NCBI GenBank assembly: GCA_026389015.1
Contig: JAPLIR010000028.1
Span: 20,078-84,077 of the forward strand
Length of the DNA: 64,000 nt
Origin: Candidatus Dependentiae bacterium
GTDB taxonomy: Bacteria; Babelota; Babeliae; Babelales; Vermiphilaceae
Direction of reading: 5' to 3'
The notes beneath the pieces were generated by a model. The model searched no databases, was not told the origin of the DNA, and was given only the letters and a program-made list of their open reading frames with translations. The stretch's first letter is position 1. Each line of letters starts with the position of its first letter. This document shows positions 27,453-37,476 of the stretch, piece after piece. Made by a program: the position numbers and the translations under genes.

Positions 27453-29783
27453 CAGCGGATTACTATCATTGGCAATCAATGCTTTAAATTGTTCTAAGCT
27501 CGCGTCTTTACTGACTTTCTTATGGTCATGGTCGTTCTTGACGACCAATGATTTAATAGGTTTTTTCACGAGCTTTTTCTGAATTTCCGCAGGAGATTCT
27601 TTTGCTAAATCTCGTTTGAATTCATCCTTGTCTAAAAACTCATCAATCATATAATCAGAGTCTGCATTACCTGTTTTGAAGAAGTAACGAGTAATTGGAT
27701 CTTGTAATGAATCAAAGAGTGATCCTTCATTGGCGTATTCTTTGGCAAGCCTAATATAATCTTTGGTATAATCTGACACACCACTGCGCAAGCGCGGTTG
27801 TATAATTGTTGGTGATATAAAGATCGTAAGATTTGTTTTTGCTATGTCAGTGCCACGACTTTTGAAGAAATATCCTAAAATAGGAATTTTACTCAAGATT
27901 GGTGTTTCCTTAGCTGTTTGTAAGGTATCAACTTTTATTAAGCCGCCCAATGCTAAAATATGTTTATCAAGCACTTCAGCATTAGTTGTTACATTACGAG
28001 TTATAATAGTGTTATCCGCATTGCTTGCACTTTTAAAGTTTGATGATTCAACAACAATGCCCAAATTGACAGTATTGCCACTACTAATACGTGGAGTAAC
28101 CGTGACTTTTAAATTTGCCGGTATTGATTTAAACTTTCTCGTTGTAGTTGTACCACCAGCTGCTACGGCTTCATCGGGGAGGAGTCGGGTTTCACCAATA
28201 ACCACCTTTGCTGGTTGATTATTAATAGCAAGCACATGAGGATGAGAGAGAATTTTAGTGCTATCTAATGTTTTTAGAATTTGTAATAGACTCCATGTCT
28301 TGCCATTATCATCGTTAAATGAAAGAAAGGCGCTTCCAGATTCAACGGTAGAAATTTTTTTCGCCCAACTTGCTCCGCCAGGCAAAAACCCTTGGGGTTC
28401 TAATGTTAACAAATCACTTTGTAGGGTTGTAGCTAAAGTTGGTGCTCCACTAGAATCTAAATTATCGAGTGTTACACCACCAATTTGTGCCGTCTGAACA
28501 TTCACGCCACCGGGCAGCGCAAGATTTTCGGCATTTCTTAACAAGTTACCAATAAACCTGCTGTCTGCTAGACTCAAATCAGCGATCAGAACTTCTAAAA
28601 GAACTTGAGGTTGTGGAATGTCTAACTCTGCGATAAGTTTTTCTAATACCTTCCAATCATCATTACGAGCAGCAACAATTAACTTGTTGCCACCATAATC
28701 TCCCTTTGCAGGCTTATCTGATCGTATGAGAATCTCATCAAAATTTTTGAATGTTCCGCCAAGCACGGTGCCACCCGAGCTCGATTGTCCTGTTCCGCCT
28801 GCTTTGGCAGTGTTAATTATATTGGTTAACACCGTTGCGAGGGATGGGGCATCTAAATACTGCAGTTTATATACATGAAGTACTGATTGTCCTGCATCCA
28901 ATTCGATATCAATGTACTTGAGAATAAAGTCTTTGGTGCGTTCTATCGCTTGTGGTCGACCTATAAGAATAAGAGCATTAGTTCTATTTTGCGGAACAAT
29001 GCGAATGTGCTTTGAAAAAAAAGAGACTTCTGATTGTTGTTTTGTACTCAGGTGATAACGATTAAGATCTGATGCTGCGGTTTTTAATATACTGTTATTG
29101 AATAAATCGGCGACGGTTTGAGCGACGGTATAACGGAGCTTGAATACTTCAAAGGTTTCTTGAAAGTCTACTTTATCAAGGTCGACAATAATGCTCATTA
29201 CAGATTTAATATCATCTGCTTTGGCAGTTATAATAATAGCATTGGTTGTCGTGTCAATTTTATAACTACTGGTGTCAGCGGGGAGTAAGTTTTTGAGTAT
29301 TGCGACGGTTTCACTTGTTGCTTCGTCATCCGTTGGTTTGATGTTAGCAAGGTAGTAAACATAACGAATGCGTTGGTCGGTATCGGGTAGTTGTTGTGGA
29401 GGCATGCCGATATAGAGCGGTAAAGGCTCTTTGGTTATGGTGGCAGTATTTTTTACAATAGCATACATGCCTTGTCGTGGCATCATAGTATAACCAGCAA
29501 TATCAAGAATTGTATAAAGCATTGCCCATGCTTGGTCGAGTGTAAGTTTGTCTTTCAGATACAGGGTTACCTTAGTTTTAATTGCCTCATCTCCTGAAGC
29601 ATTGGGCAACAAAATATTCACCCCTTTTTTGCCAGCCAGATAGTTAATAATATCGACGAGCTCTTCATTGTTATAGTTAAAGGCTATGGTTTTAGCTTCG
29701 TGCTCTTTAACGTTTTTACCACACAGTTGATGCGTAAGGCCCATGATTATAATACATGAAAAAATGATACTGTTTTTTTTCAT
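27441..29783 (-). CDS. Secretin (GspD/PilQ family), second copy in the operon
   Basis: 780 residues with a signal peptide (SIIFSCIIIMGLTHQLCG). The N0 domain (FNYNNEELVDIINYLAGKKG) is followed by repeated N-domains (TTNAIIITAKADDIKSVMSI; NRTNALILIGRPQAIERTKD) and the C-terminal secretin domain with TPILSKIPILGYFFKSRG near residue 630. Secretins form the outer-membrane ring of type II secretion and type IV pilus systems. This is the last gene of the operon, 5 bases after the GspM-like gene. It is clearly paralogous to, but diverged from, the 884-residue secretin two genes upstream. Confidence 0.88.
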   Translation of the reverse strand: MKKNSIIFSCIIIMGLTHQLCGKNVKEHEAKTIAFNYNNEELVDIINYLAGKKGVNILLPNASGDEAIKTKVTLYLKDKLTLDQAWAMLYTILDIAGYTMMPRQGMYAIVKNTATITKEPLPLYIGMPPQQLPDTDQRIRYVYYLANIKPTDDEATSETVAILKNLLPADTSSYKIDTTTNAIIITAKADDIKSVMSIIVDLDKVDFQETFEVFKLRYTVAQTVADLFNNSILKTAASDLNRYHLSTKQQSEVSFFSKHIRIVPQNRTNALILIGRPQAIERTKDFILKYIDIELDAGQSVLHVYKLQYLDAPSLATVLTNIINTAKAGGTGQSSSGGTVLGGTFKNFDEILIRSDKPAKGDYGGNKLIVAARNDDWKVLEKLIAELDIPQPQVLLEVLIADLSLADSRFIGNLLRNAENLALPGGVNVQTAQIGGVTLDNLDSSGAPTLATTLQSDLLTLEPQGFLPGGASWAKKISTVESGSAFLSFNDDNGKTWSLLQILKTLDSTKILSHPHVLAINNQPAKVVIGETRLLPDEAVAAGGTTTTRKFKSIPANLKVTVTPRISSGNTVNLGIVVESSNFKSASNADNTIITRNVTTNAEVLDKHILALGGLIKVDTLQTAKETPILSKIPILGYFFKSRGTDIAKTNLTIFISPTIIQPRLRSGVSDYTKDYIRLAKEYANEGSLFDSLQDPITRYFFKTGNADSDYMIDEFLDKDEFKRDLAKESPAEIQKKLVKKPIKSLVVKNDHDHKKVSKDASLEQFKALIANDSNPLLHV

Positions 29784-29788
29784 AATTC

Positions 29789-30361
29789 CTACTCAACTAA
29801 CTCAGTTTGTTCAGGTTTACGTTGCAGTGTAGCAATAGTGACATTAACATCAATAGTTTTTGGTGTTTTTGTAGACTTTGTAATCTCAAGTTCTTTGGTA
29901 TAAATGCGTTTATTTTGGTCAATCTCATTTAATAGCTCAGTCAATTGCTGCATAGTCATGGTATCAAATTTTGCTTTTAAAAGCACCTCGCGATATTCTG
30001 AATCGCTTTTTTCGCCAGGTGATGTTGCACTTGTTTGCTTATTACGCTCAAGATTTAGTTTTTTTAATAATTCATTAAAATAGCCTTCAATTTTAAAGTC
30101 GGGCATTTCGGCCAACGTGGCGTTAACTTCTGCGCGTTGACTTAATACTTGTTGGTCTTTGCTGATAATTTCACTGATTTCTTCGCGTATCTCATTGATG
30201 TGGTTAATACGTTTTTTCCAGTAGTTCATACTATTGTAACGATAAAAAACAATGCCAGACATTATGAGTACAAGAATGCCTATAACTACACCAAGGTAGA
30301 TATAGAATTTTCTTTCTTCTAATTGTGCTATAAAGGTACTTATTTTGTCTAAAATTATCAT
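29789..30361 (-). CDS. GspM/PilO-like inner-membrane assembly protein
   Basis: 190 residues: a short cytoplasmic start, one membrane segment (IYLGVVIGILVLIMSGIVFY, about 20-39), a coiled coil and a small alpha/beta periplasmic domain ending in strands (TIDVNVTIATLQRK). This layout is that of GspM/PilO, which pair with GspL/PilN in the inner-membrane platform. The start codon overlaps the gspL stop by 4 bases (ATGA), showing translational coupling. Sequence motifs are weak in this family, so the call rests on topology and position. Confidence 0.75.
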   Translation of the reverse strand: MIILDKISTFIAQLEERKFYIYLGVVIGILVLIMSGIVFYRYNSMNYWKKRINHINEIREEISEIISKDQQVLSQRAEVNATLAEMPDFKIEGYFNELLKKLNLERNKQTSATSPGEKSDSEYREVLLKAKFDTMTMQQLTELLNEIDQNKRIYTKELEITKSTKTPKTIDVNVTIATLQRKPEQTELVE

Positions 30362-31908
30362 GATTGCCCCTCACCATTTTTTGCTAAAATAATTTTCATG
30401 GTAAAGTTTGTTTCTTCTTGTGTTGGCACGTAACTGAACAGTTTTGATTGTTTCAATTCTTTTTCAAGAATTTTTAATGCCTCATGATTTTTAACGTGTG
30501 CTTTTATCGTCATGGTGCCTTCGCTAATAGTTAAGCTTTCTATATCAAATCCAAGGCCATCGCGATCTATTCTGTTGGAAAGCTCAAGAAGATATTGTAA
30601 CATCGAGGATCTGGCTGATCCTGTAAAAGCAAACCACATTTCTTCCAATTTTTTCACTGCGCTTTGAGCAATGTCTTTAGCGTCTTCGAGTTTATTTTTT
30701 TCGCTTGTACCTTTGAGTTCTTCTTGTAAGACGCGTTCAAAATCTTTGCGTTCTGTCAGTGAGGCAAGCGCTTCTTTTTCAGAGGCAACTGCTTCGTTGC
30801 GCATGGCTCGTATTTGCAGAAAACTATAGGTTCCTAAAGAGCCAATGCAGAGGAGTATAAGGCAACAGGCAACAAGTAATTGTTTGTTAAACAATGAGGC
30901 TATAGGTAGAGCAAAAATGCCTTGTCTCAGGTTAAAATGTTGGGTAATAGGCGATGGTAGTGCTGTACTCAAGCTAATAATACTTGAGCTTGGGAGCGGG
31001 ATGTCATTTTTAATAGTAATGGTTGAATCATGCAATAGACTGTTTGCACGCATAAGCTCGCAAGGCATTCCTAGTTGCTGAGATGCGACATCAGCTATTC
31101 CTTTAATTTCTGCGCCATTGCCGAGCAACATAATTCTTGTGTTTGCTGTATTATTTTGCGCTTGTGCTTTGAATGATTGTAGGGTGAGTTGTATCTCTTG
31201 CCAAAACAACTTTGACTCTAATGTGTCGCTTTGTCCTAAGCCCTTGTTAATAGTACGAATAAAGCGAAGCTTGCCATCTTGCACGTAGGCTATTCGTGTT
31301 GTTTGCATGCCAAGATCGATAAAGGTGACATCGCTTGTAGTGGCAGCATAGACAGGAAGTTTTTTATAAAAACCATAGAGTGCAAAAAGATCCACGGTAA
31401 CAACATCAGGAGAAATGCCAGCATCGGTAAACAGTTGAAGATGCTCAGCAATAAAATTGTTTTGTACAGCCGCTACTAAGACTTCAGAACTGCCAAGGTC
31501 AGGGTATTGTTTAGTGATAATGAAATCTACGCAAGCATCCTGTATTGGAAAAGGTAATAAGAGCTCAACTTCATAGTTGAGCACCATTTTTATTTTTTCA
31601 TAATTTAAGAATGGTAAGCGTAATTCTTTAAATATGACTACTGAGCTGGAAATTGCTGTGTGTACACGATCGCATGTGTCTAATTGAAGCATTATTGTTT
31701 TAAGTGCGTTGGACACACGCTCGGCATAGTTGGAGGCGCTTCCTTGATCGAGGGGGGTCTCTAGATATTTTTCTATGATGGTTTTTTTACCAGTCATATA
31801 AATTTGTGTTGCGCTGATGTGTGTCTTGCCAACATCAAAACCTACAATACGTACCGGGAAAAGATAATAACCATTAATGGTATTAGGCAAAAATATTTCT
31901 TTTATCAT
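30358..31908 (-). CDS. gspL: GspL-like (PilM-PilN fusion type) platform protein
   Basis: 516 residues. The N-terminal part (about 1-325) has an actin-like/PilM fold (VGFDVGKTHISATQIY; TFIDLGMQTTRIAYVQ; IMLLGNGAEIKGIAD). A single membrane segment lies at about 343-363 (LLVACCLILLCIGSLGTYSF), then a coiled coil and a ferredoxin-like periplasmic domain (GTMTIKAHVKNHEALKIL). This is the layout of GspL, equivalent to PilM plus PilN in one chain. The start at 31908 is chosen because it overlaps the upstream stop as ATGA; a start at 31923 is possible. It links the cytoplasmic ATPase (not in this window) to the periplasmic parts. Confidence 0.8.
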   Translation of the reverse strand: MIKEIFLPNTINGYYLFPVRIVGFDVGKTHISATQIYMTGKKTIIEKYLETPLDQGSASNYAERVSNALKTIMLQLDTCDRVHTAISSSVVIFKELRLPFLNYEKIKMVLNYEVELLLPFPIQDACVDFIITKQYPDLGSSEVLVAAVQNNFIAEHLQLFTDAGISPDVVTVDLFALYGFYKKLPVYAATTSDVTFIDLGMQTTRIAYVQDGKLRFIRTINKGLGQSDTLESKLFWQEIQLTLQSFKAQAQNNTANTRIMLLGNGAEIKGIADVASQQLGMPCELMRANSLLHDSTITIKNDIPLPSSSIISLSTALPSPITQHFNLRQGIFALPIASLFNKQLLVACCLILLCIGSLGTYSFLQIRAMRNEAVASEKEALASLTERKDFERVLQEELKGTSEKNKLEDAKDIAQSAVKKLEEMWFAFTGSARSSMLQYLLELSNRIDRDGLGFDIESLTISEGTMTIKAHVKNHEALKILEKELKQSKLFSYVPTQEETNFTMKIILAKNGEGQS

Positions 31909-34559
31909 ATCACCACCTGCCATGGTTGTTGCTGCTGATTCTGTTCTTGTGCTTGCGCGAGCTTCTTTTGTTTTCGTTCCTCTTTGCGGCGTTTTGCCCG
32001 GCTTATTGTTTTGTTTTCTTTAATCAGCTCGCTACCAGGAGCATCATGTCTTTTAAACATATACTCATCCATTATTTTATCGGTGCTTGCAGCTGAGTTT
32101 GCAAAGAACATTCTGTGAATTGGGTCACGTTTGTTGGTTGGATCTTCCATCTCATTTATTGAGTTGTGATAATCCTTAATTTTTTCCTGTGTGGCTGGTT
32201 GACTTGCGTCTGTTAAAGGATCAATAATGCGTGTAGAAATAAGCACTAAGAGATTTTCTTTAGTTTGAGTTTTTCGTTTGTTTTTAAAGAGCCAGCCCAA
32301 CAGGGGAATATCTCCTAGAATAGGTACTTTGCTCATATTATTGCTAATTTTATTTTGAACAAGGCCACCAAGAGCAAGCACTTCTTTATCGGCAACAATG
32401 GCGGAAGTTTCTATGAGTTTATTTTTAAGCGTAGCACTTCTCGGATCGTCGGGATTAAGAAACTCATCAATGGTTATTTTTAATTTGAGTACAATCATGC
32501 CGTCAGAGTTTATTTGTGGTGTGACGTCTACTCGTAAATTTGCTGATTGATTAGCAAATGTATCTACATCGGTGCCACCACCTAATACGTTGCCAGAAAC
32601 AACACGACGTGTTTCGCCAACTTCAACGAATGCGGCGGTGTTATTGGATGTTGTCAAAAAGGGATTTGAAACAACTTCTAGATTAGCCACTGTTTGAAGA
32701 GCTTGAAATATTCCCCATACGCCAAAAACATCCGCGCCAAGAGAAAGTACGGTGTTGCCCGCTGGGGCACCCTGTACTAAATTAATGAGATTGCCTAACA
32801 AGCGTTGTACGCCTGGACCATTTGGATTTTCGACAATACCTTGGGCTACTCCACCAGCAAAAAGGCCAGATGTTTGAAATTTAACATTTTTTCCAACTAA
32901 GCCATCGGGTCCCGGCACTTTGCTGCGCAGCTGCGAACCGAGCTCTTTATTGTCTTGCAAACTTACTGCAAGTATCAAGACCTCCATAGCTACTTGCGGC
33001 TGCGGCGCATCTAATTTTTTCATAATTTCTACGGCTTTAAGATAATCTTCGTTATCTGCAGAACCAACAATGATTCGATTGGTTGATGTTTCGGGAGTGA
33101 AGTTCATGGTTTTGAAGTATTTATCGCCACCTCGAACACTACCACTGGTTCCTGCTGCAGTGCTTTTACCAAAACCTGTAACATCATTCATAATTTGAGC
33201 AACCGTTGTTGCATCAGCATACTTGAGTTGATACACCTTGAGGGGTGAGTAAGGACGATCGATATCCACATCAATGTGTTTTAAAATAAAATCTTCAATT
33301 TTTTTGATAGCGTCCTGTGTTCCCATAAGGATGAGAGTATTGGTACGTGGTTCGGCAAAGATACGGGTGTTTTCAGGGAAATAAAGAGAACTTGGTTGTT
33401 TACGTGCAGGGAAAAGTCTTGAGGTGATACTTGCATCATCTTGCTTGGTGATTCCTTCATAGAGCGTTTTTACATCATTTGCGTCAGCCCATCTTAATTT
33501 AAGCACTGACAATGCTTGCGGCATGCTGACTTTATCAAGCTCTTTTACGATCTCCATGATAGATTTGATGTTGTATGATTTATCGGTCAAAATAAAGGCT
33601 TTTGATTCTTGGAGTATTTGAAGGGGCGATGTGTTAGGTTTGAGGGAATCTACAATACCCTTGATAGCTTCGACTGAGCTATTTTCGATAAAATAGACGT
33701 AACGAATTGTTTCGTCCGTGTCGGGCAGTAGGGCTGAATCAACGCCGATAAAAGAACGAAGGGCGGACTTTTTGGCAGCCTCGGTTGAGGTAATCTTAAA
33801 AAAGGTTGGGTCAGCTTGAGGAATAACAGCGAATCTAGCTACATCCAAGAAGCTTAAAAATAAATTCCATCCCTGTTTTTTAGTGAGTGGTTTTTGCGTC
33901 TTAAATGATACTTTGTTTCCTTTTATTGCCTTGGCTCCTGTAGGGAGCGGGTCAATCATTTCGTCCATAATGAATGACACTTTAAAGATTTCGCCAACCT
34001 GAGAAATCACATTTTGTAAATCAGTGTTCTCAAACTGGAATTCGATATAAGGCATGTCTTCTGGATTGATTTTAACAGCAGATTTTGATTTTTTTGCTGA
34101 AGCTGGCTTGATAGGTGTTTGGTCGACCAAGGTGCTAACCCTCGCGTCGTCCGTTTTTATTTCAGTAGCATTTTTTACTGTCTTTTCAGCTGGAATTACA
34201 ATGGGTGCTGGACCAGCAGATGTAGTTTTTTCTGGTGCAGGGGTAATGCTCAGTGGCGTTGCAACTGAAGCAGGAATAGATTGAGCGGCAGATGTAGTTG
34301 CAACAGCGGGCGCGGCAATTGATGCAGGTGCAGATTGTGCGTCCAGCGTATCAAGTTGCGTAGCAAGATTGGCTTGCTTGTCTTCTTGCAAAGTGCTTAA
34401 TGTTTCCGCTGTAGGACTATCGCTCAAACTTGAGAGTAAACCATGTATTTTATTTTTCTTCTTGTAGGATGATACAGCATTTTCTGCCTGAAGCATCTGG
34501 GGGAACAACCCTCCGATACTCAGAGAAATAAGAAGCGCTATGTTATTTTTACTTTTCAT
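31905..34559 (-). CDS. gspD: Secretin GspD (type II secretion outer-membrane channel)
   Basis: 884 residues. A signal peptide (NIALLISLSIGGLFPQMLQA) is followed by a long Ala/Pro/Thr-rich low-complexity region (about 60-160), the N0 domain (IEFQFENTDLQNVISQVGEI, about 172 onward), several N-domains (NTRIFAEPRTNTLILMGTQD; TNRIIVGSADNEDYLKAVEI) and the secretin domain with VPILGDIPLLGWLFKNKRK near residue 746. The Gln-rich C-terminal tail after about 850 may bind a pilotin-like partner; none was seen. It follows gspC by 6 bases and overlaps gspL by 4. Confidence 0.92.
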   Translation of the reverse strand: MKSKNNIALLISLSIGGLFPQMLQAENAVSSYKKKNKIHGLLSSLSDSPTAETLSTLQEDKQANLATQLDTLDAQSAPASIAAPAVATTSAAQSIPASVATPLSITPAPEKTTSAGPAPIVIPAEKTVKNATEIKTDDARVSTLVDQTPIKPASAKKSKSAVKINPEDMPYIEFQFENTDLQNVISQVGEIFKVSFIMDEMIDPLPTGAKAIKGNKVSFKTQKPLTKKQGWNLFLSFLDVARFAVIPQADPTFFKITSTEAAKKSALRSFIGVDSALLPDTDETIRYVYFIENSSVEAIKGIVDSLKPNTSPLQILQESKAFILTDKSYNIKSIMEIVKELDKVSMPQALSVLKLRWADANDVKTLYEGITKQDDASITSRLFPARKQPSSLYFPENTRIFAEPRTNTLILMGTQDAIKKIEDFILKHIDVDIDRPYSPLKVYQLKYADATTVAQIMNDVTGFGKSTAAGTSGSVRGGDKYFKTMNFTPETSTNRIIVGSADNEDYLKAVEIMKKLDAPQPQVAMEVLILAVSLQDNKELGSQLRSKVPGPDGLVGKNVKFQTSGLFAGGVAQGIVENPNGPGVQRLLGNLINLVQGAPAGNTVLSLGADVFGVWGIFQALQTVANLEVVSNPFLTTSNNTAAFVEVGETRRVVSGNVLGGGTDVDTFANQSANLRVDVTPQINSDGMIVLKLKITIDEFLNPDDPRSATLKNKLIETSAIVADKEVLALGGLVQNKISNNMSKVPILGDIPLLGWLFKNKRKTQTKENLLVLISTRIIDPLTDASQPATQEKIKDYHNSINEMEDPTNKRDPIHRMFFANSAASTDKIMDEYMFKRHDAPGSELIKENKTISRAKRRKEERKQKKLAQAQEQNQQQQPWQVVI

Positions 34560-34565
34560 AGTTTA

Positions 34566-35711
34566 TCACTTAATGTTATCGGTTTTATTTTTTATTGCAG
34601 ATGATGATTTACCATTTTGTAACATATTTGCTCTTTCTTGTGCACGAATTTCTTGTAACGTTGGTGCAAAAGTGCGGCGCTGTTGTAACGAGCGTAATTG
34701 TTCTGTTTTTGCTTGATTTGCTGGTTGCTCGATTTGCATAGGTGTCGCGGTAGCACTTGCAGCAGCAGGCTTTTCTAATGATTTTGGTTTAAATTCTTTT
34801 AAGCTATAAATAATAGTTATTTCTTGTTTTTGTCTCAGCAACTTGACCTTGACGGTTCCTTGTTGTCCCATGCCAATAATTTCTTTGTATATTTTGAATC
34901 GGTCTGCGGTATCAGCTGCCGATGTTGCATTTACTTGCGTTATGATATCGCCAACTTTCAAGCCAAGTTGTTCAAGAAGTGGTGTATTGGCTGATGATCC
35001 TATTTTGCATCCTACGCTCTTTCCTTTATTGTACACAGTGATAAGGTCAAGCATATCAATGCATTGAGCGAGGTTTTTTATGTGCGTGATAAATTCTTGT
35101 GGGCTTACAACAAACTCTGTGTCGGATACTTTTTGCGAAATATCTTGCCAGTCATTTTGCACTGCTATATATGCTGAATCAGCCTTTGCATCTTTTTCTC
35201 GCAAGTAGAGAACTTCTTGCTGGCCATTAGAACGAAGGAAAATAACTTTATTGCTAAATATTCGTATTAATTGAGCATCCTCAAGAATTTTGCCAAGACC
35301 AAAGGTGGATTCTACTTTTGTTTTGTTGTCAGCAATAATGGCCCGATTCTGAGAATCATCTTCGAGCATGATAATAATGCCCTTGAGGGTTATATCCAGA
35401 GGGTCTAAGAATTGGGGCTTTGGTACTTGAGGGACACTTACCGTTTTTGGTGTTGGTGCATCGGGGATTGTTGGAATGCCATCTGATGCAGCAATGGTGA
35501 ATTCTTTTTTATACGTGCCAAAAATATCGTTCTCGTAAATTTTTTCTATATTTACTTTAACGATTTCTCCCTTGAGGGGTTTGCTTGCACTGCTTGGCTC
35601 TATGTCTTCTCGTGCGGGTGGTTTTTGCCCGGAGAAAGCTATAAAGCTGCATATTGCAATGAGCAGAATAAGAAGCGTGCTATTTAAAATCCATACAGGA
35701 TGTTTCATCAA
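34566..35711 (-). CDS. gspC: GspC-like protein with HR and PDZ domains
   Basis: 381 residues, the inner-membrane-anchored periplasmic clamp between the platform and the secretin. One N-terminal membrane segment (WILNSTLLILLIAICSFIAF) is followed by a Pro-rich linker, a homology-region domain (ITLKGIIIMLEDDSQNRAII, about 108-170) and a PDZ domain (about 230-300; LLEQLGLKVGDIITQVNATS). A C-terminal disordered tail follows. It is first in the operon, with AAAAAGGAA before the start. The GspC domain set and position next to the secretin favour type II secretion over a type IV pilus. Confidence 0.82.
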   Translation of the reverse strand: MMKHPVWILNSTLLILLIAICSFIAFSGQKPPAREDIEPSSASKPLKGEIVKVNIEKIYENDIFGTYKKEFTIAASDGIPTIPDAPTPKTVSVPQVPKPQFLDPLDITLKGIIIMLEDDSQNRAIIADNKTKVESTFGLGKILEDAQLIRIFSNKVIFLRSNGQQEVLYLREKDAKADSAYIAVQNDWQDISQKVSDTEFVVSPQEFITHIKNLAQCIDMLDLITVYNKGKSVGCKIGSSANTPLLEQLGLKVGDIITQVNATSAADTADRFKIYKEIIGMGQQGTVKVKLLRQKQEITIIYSLKEFKPKSLEKPAAASATATPMQIEQPANQAKTEQLRSLQQRRTFAPTLQEIRAQERANMLQNGKSSSAIKNKTDNIK

Positions 35712-35832
35712 TAATTCCTTTTTATCGATTTACTTTTCACACGATACTCTTCTTAGCAAGATCTTGTCAAGTATAATATAGCCATTCGCCCCAATGCAAC
35801 TCCTGATCGAGCCAATCACTTGTTTCATAGCG

Positions 35833-36822
35833 TTAAGGTGTTGGTATTTTATTAAGTATTTTTTGAATGATGTGGTCTACTGATATTTCTTGCGCTTCTG
35901 CTTCATACGTTAAAATTATTCTATGGCGCAGTATAGCTGGTGCAACAGCTTTTACGTCATCAGGCGTAACAAAATGTCGCTTCTTTAAAAATGCATGCGC
36001 TTTAGCTGCGTGAGATAATGCAAGCGTAGCGCGTGGTGATACGCCGTATTGAATTAATGGTTTTATTTCATCTAATTTGAATACCGCGGGCGTACGTGTG
36101 GCAAAGACAATATTAACAATATAGTCTGAAATTTTATCATCAACATAGATATCTTTTACGAGTTGTTGCGCTTGAAAAATTTCTTGTTTATTTAATATGG
36201 TGCCAACTGCATTGGTGTCCAGCGTGCGTCTGAGGATCTCTCGTTCTTGTTGAATATTGGGGTAATCAACTAATAATTTGAACATGAAGCGATCGAGTTG
36301 GGCTTCAGGTAGTTGATAGGTACCTTCTTGCTCAATAGGATTTTGTGTTGCAAAAACCAAGAATGGTTTATCAAGATGGAATGTGTGTGAGCCAATGGTG
36401 ACTTGTTGTTCTTGCATTGCTTCAAGCAACGCTGCTTGCACTTTTGATGGTGCACGGTTAATTTCGTCAGCTAAAATTAAATTGGCAAAAATCGGACCTT
36501 TTTTTGTTTCGAACTCTTGTGTCTTTGGGTTGTACATCAAGGTGCCGATAAGATCCGCTGGCAACAAGTCTGGTGTAAATTGAATGCGATTAAAAGTGAG
36601 CCCTAAAGCTTTGGTGAGCGCCTTAATGAGGGTTGTTTTTGCAACACCAGGAACGCCTTCTAGCAAGATGTGTCCATTGCAGAGAATGGCAATAATCGCA
36701 AAATTTATAATGTCATGCTGGCCAACAATGACTTTGCCAACTTCTAAATTGAGACTATGAAAGCGGTTACTTTCTTCTCTAATTTTTTCTATAATGATAT
36801 CTGTTGTTGTAGTATCTAACAT
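35833..36822 (-). CDS. MoxR-family AAA+ ATPase
   Basis: 329 residues. Walker A is GVPGVAKTTL, Walker B ILADEINRAPSKVQ, sensor 1 FLVFATQNPIEQEGTYQLPE and the arginine-rich GVSPRATLALSHAAKAHAF. MoxR proteins act as chaperone-like ATPases, usually with a DUF58 and VWA-domain partner next door. No such partner is present here, so its client is unknown. It lies 121 bases upstream of gspC on the same strand; a separate transcript is likely. AAAGG precedes the start. Confidence 0.92.
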   Translation of the reverse strand: MLDTTTTDIIIEKIREESNRFHSLNLEVGKVIVGQHDIINFAIIAILCNGHILLEGVPGVAKTTLIKALTKALGLTFNRIQFTPDLLPADLIGTLMYNPKTQEFETKKGPIFANLILADEINRAPSKVQAALLEAMQEQQVTIGSHTFHLDKPFLVFATQNPIEQEGTYQLPEAQLDRFMFKLLVDYPNIQQEREILRRTLDTNAVGTILNKQEIFQAQQLVKDIYVDDKISDYIVNIVFATRTPAVFKLDEIKPLIQYGVSPRATLALSHAAKAHAFLKKRHFVTPDDVKAVAPAILRHRIILTYEAEAQEISVDHIIQKILNKIPTP

Positions 36823-36951
36823 GATTGTTACCTTTAAATGTAAGAAGGTAATTGGTTTAATTTTGATACTTTTAAAAATTAGTTTTAGTGTAGCAGCGTT
36901 AATTGAATCTTACAACTTTGGTGATTGTACCGTTATATACAAGGAATATTT

Positions 36952-37476
36952 ATGATTTTATCCGGCAAGGAAATAAGAAAAAAGTTGGGCAAAGAAATTA
37001 AGATTGATCCGTTTAACGATCATCAATTAAATCCTAACAGTTACAACTTGCGCTTGCATCATGAACTTATGGTATACGATGTGCCAACACTTGATATGAA
37101 AAAATCACACGCAACAAAAAGTGTTATTATTCCTGAAGAAGGTCTTCTTCTTGAGCCAGGTAAATTATACTTGGGCAGAACTATTGAATACACAGAAACC
37201 GAAGATTGTGTACCTATGCTTGAAGGTCGTTCTTCTATTGGTCGCCTTGGCTTATTTATTCATATCACTGCAGGGTTTGGTGATGTTGGGTTTCGTGGAT
37301 TTTGGACATTAGAAATGTTCTGCGTTCAACCTATTCGCATTTATGCTGGTGTTGAAATTTGTCAAATTTTTTATCACACCATCGAAGGCGAATACGTTAA
37401 GTACGTCAGCAATAAATATCAAAACAATCGCGGCATTCAACCGAGCTTGATGTACAAAGATTTTGAGACGCTCTAA
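36952..37476 (+). CDS. dcd: dCTP deaminase
   Basis: Trimeric dUTPase-fold enzyme that deaminates dCTP to dUTP for thymidylate synthesis. The start at 36952 has AAGGAA upstream; the longer TTG reading to 36925 is rejected. Signatures: MILSGKEIRKKLG start, DPFNDHQLNPNSYNLRLHHE, GRSSIGRLGLFIHITAGFGD and GFRGFWTLEMFC, the last carrying the catalytic glutamate. Length 174 is in the range of the short Dcd group. The stop codon directly abuts the alanine racemase stop on the other strand with no gap. Confidence 0.9.
   Translation: MILSGKEIRKKLGKEIKIDPFNDHQLNPNSYNLRLHHELMVYDVPTLDMKKSHATKSVIIPEEGLLLEPGKLYLGRTIEYTETEDCVPMLEGRSSIGRLGLFIHITAGFGDVGFRGFWTLEMFCVQPIRIYAGVEICQIFYHTIEGEYVKYVSNKYQNNRGIQPSLMYKDFETL

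Noticed and set aside
27441..35711. Type IV pilus pilMNOPQ operon
   Set aside because: The first gene has GspC-type homology and PDZ domains and the PilM/PilN parts are fused as in GspL, which favours type II secretion; a pilus-like use cannot be excluded.
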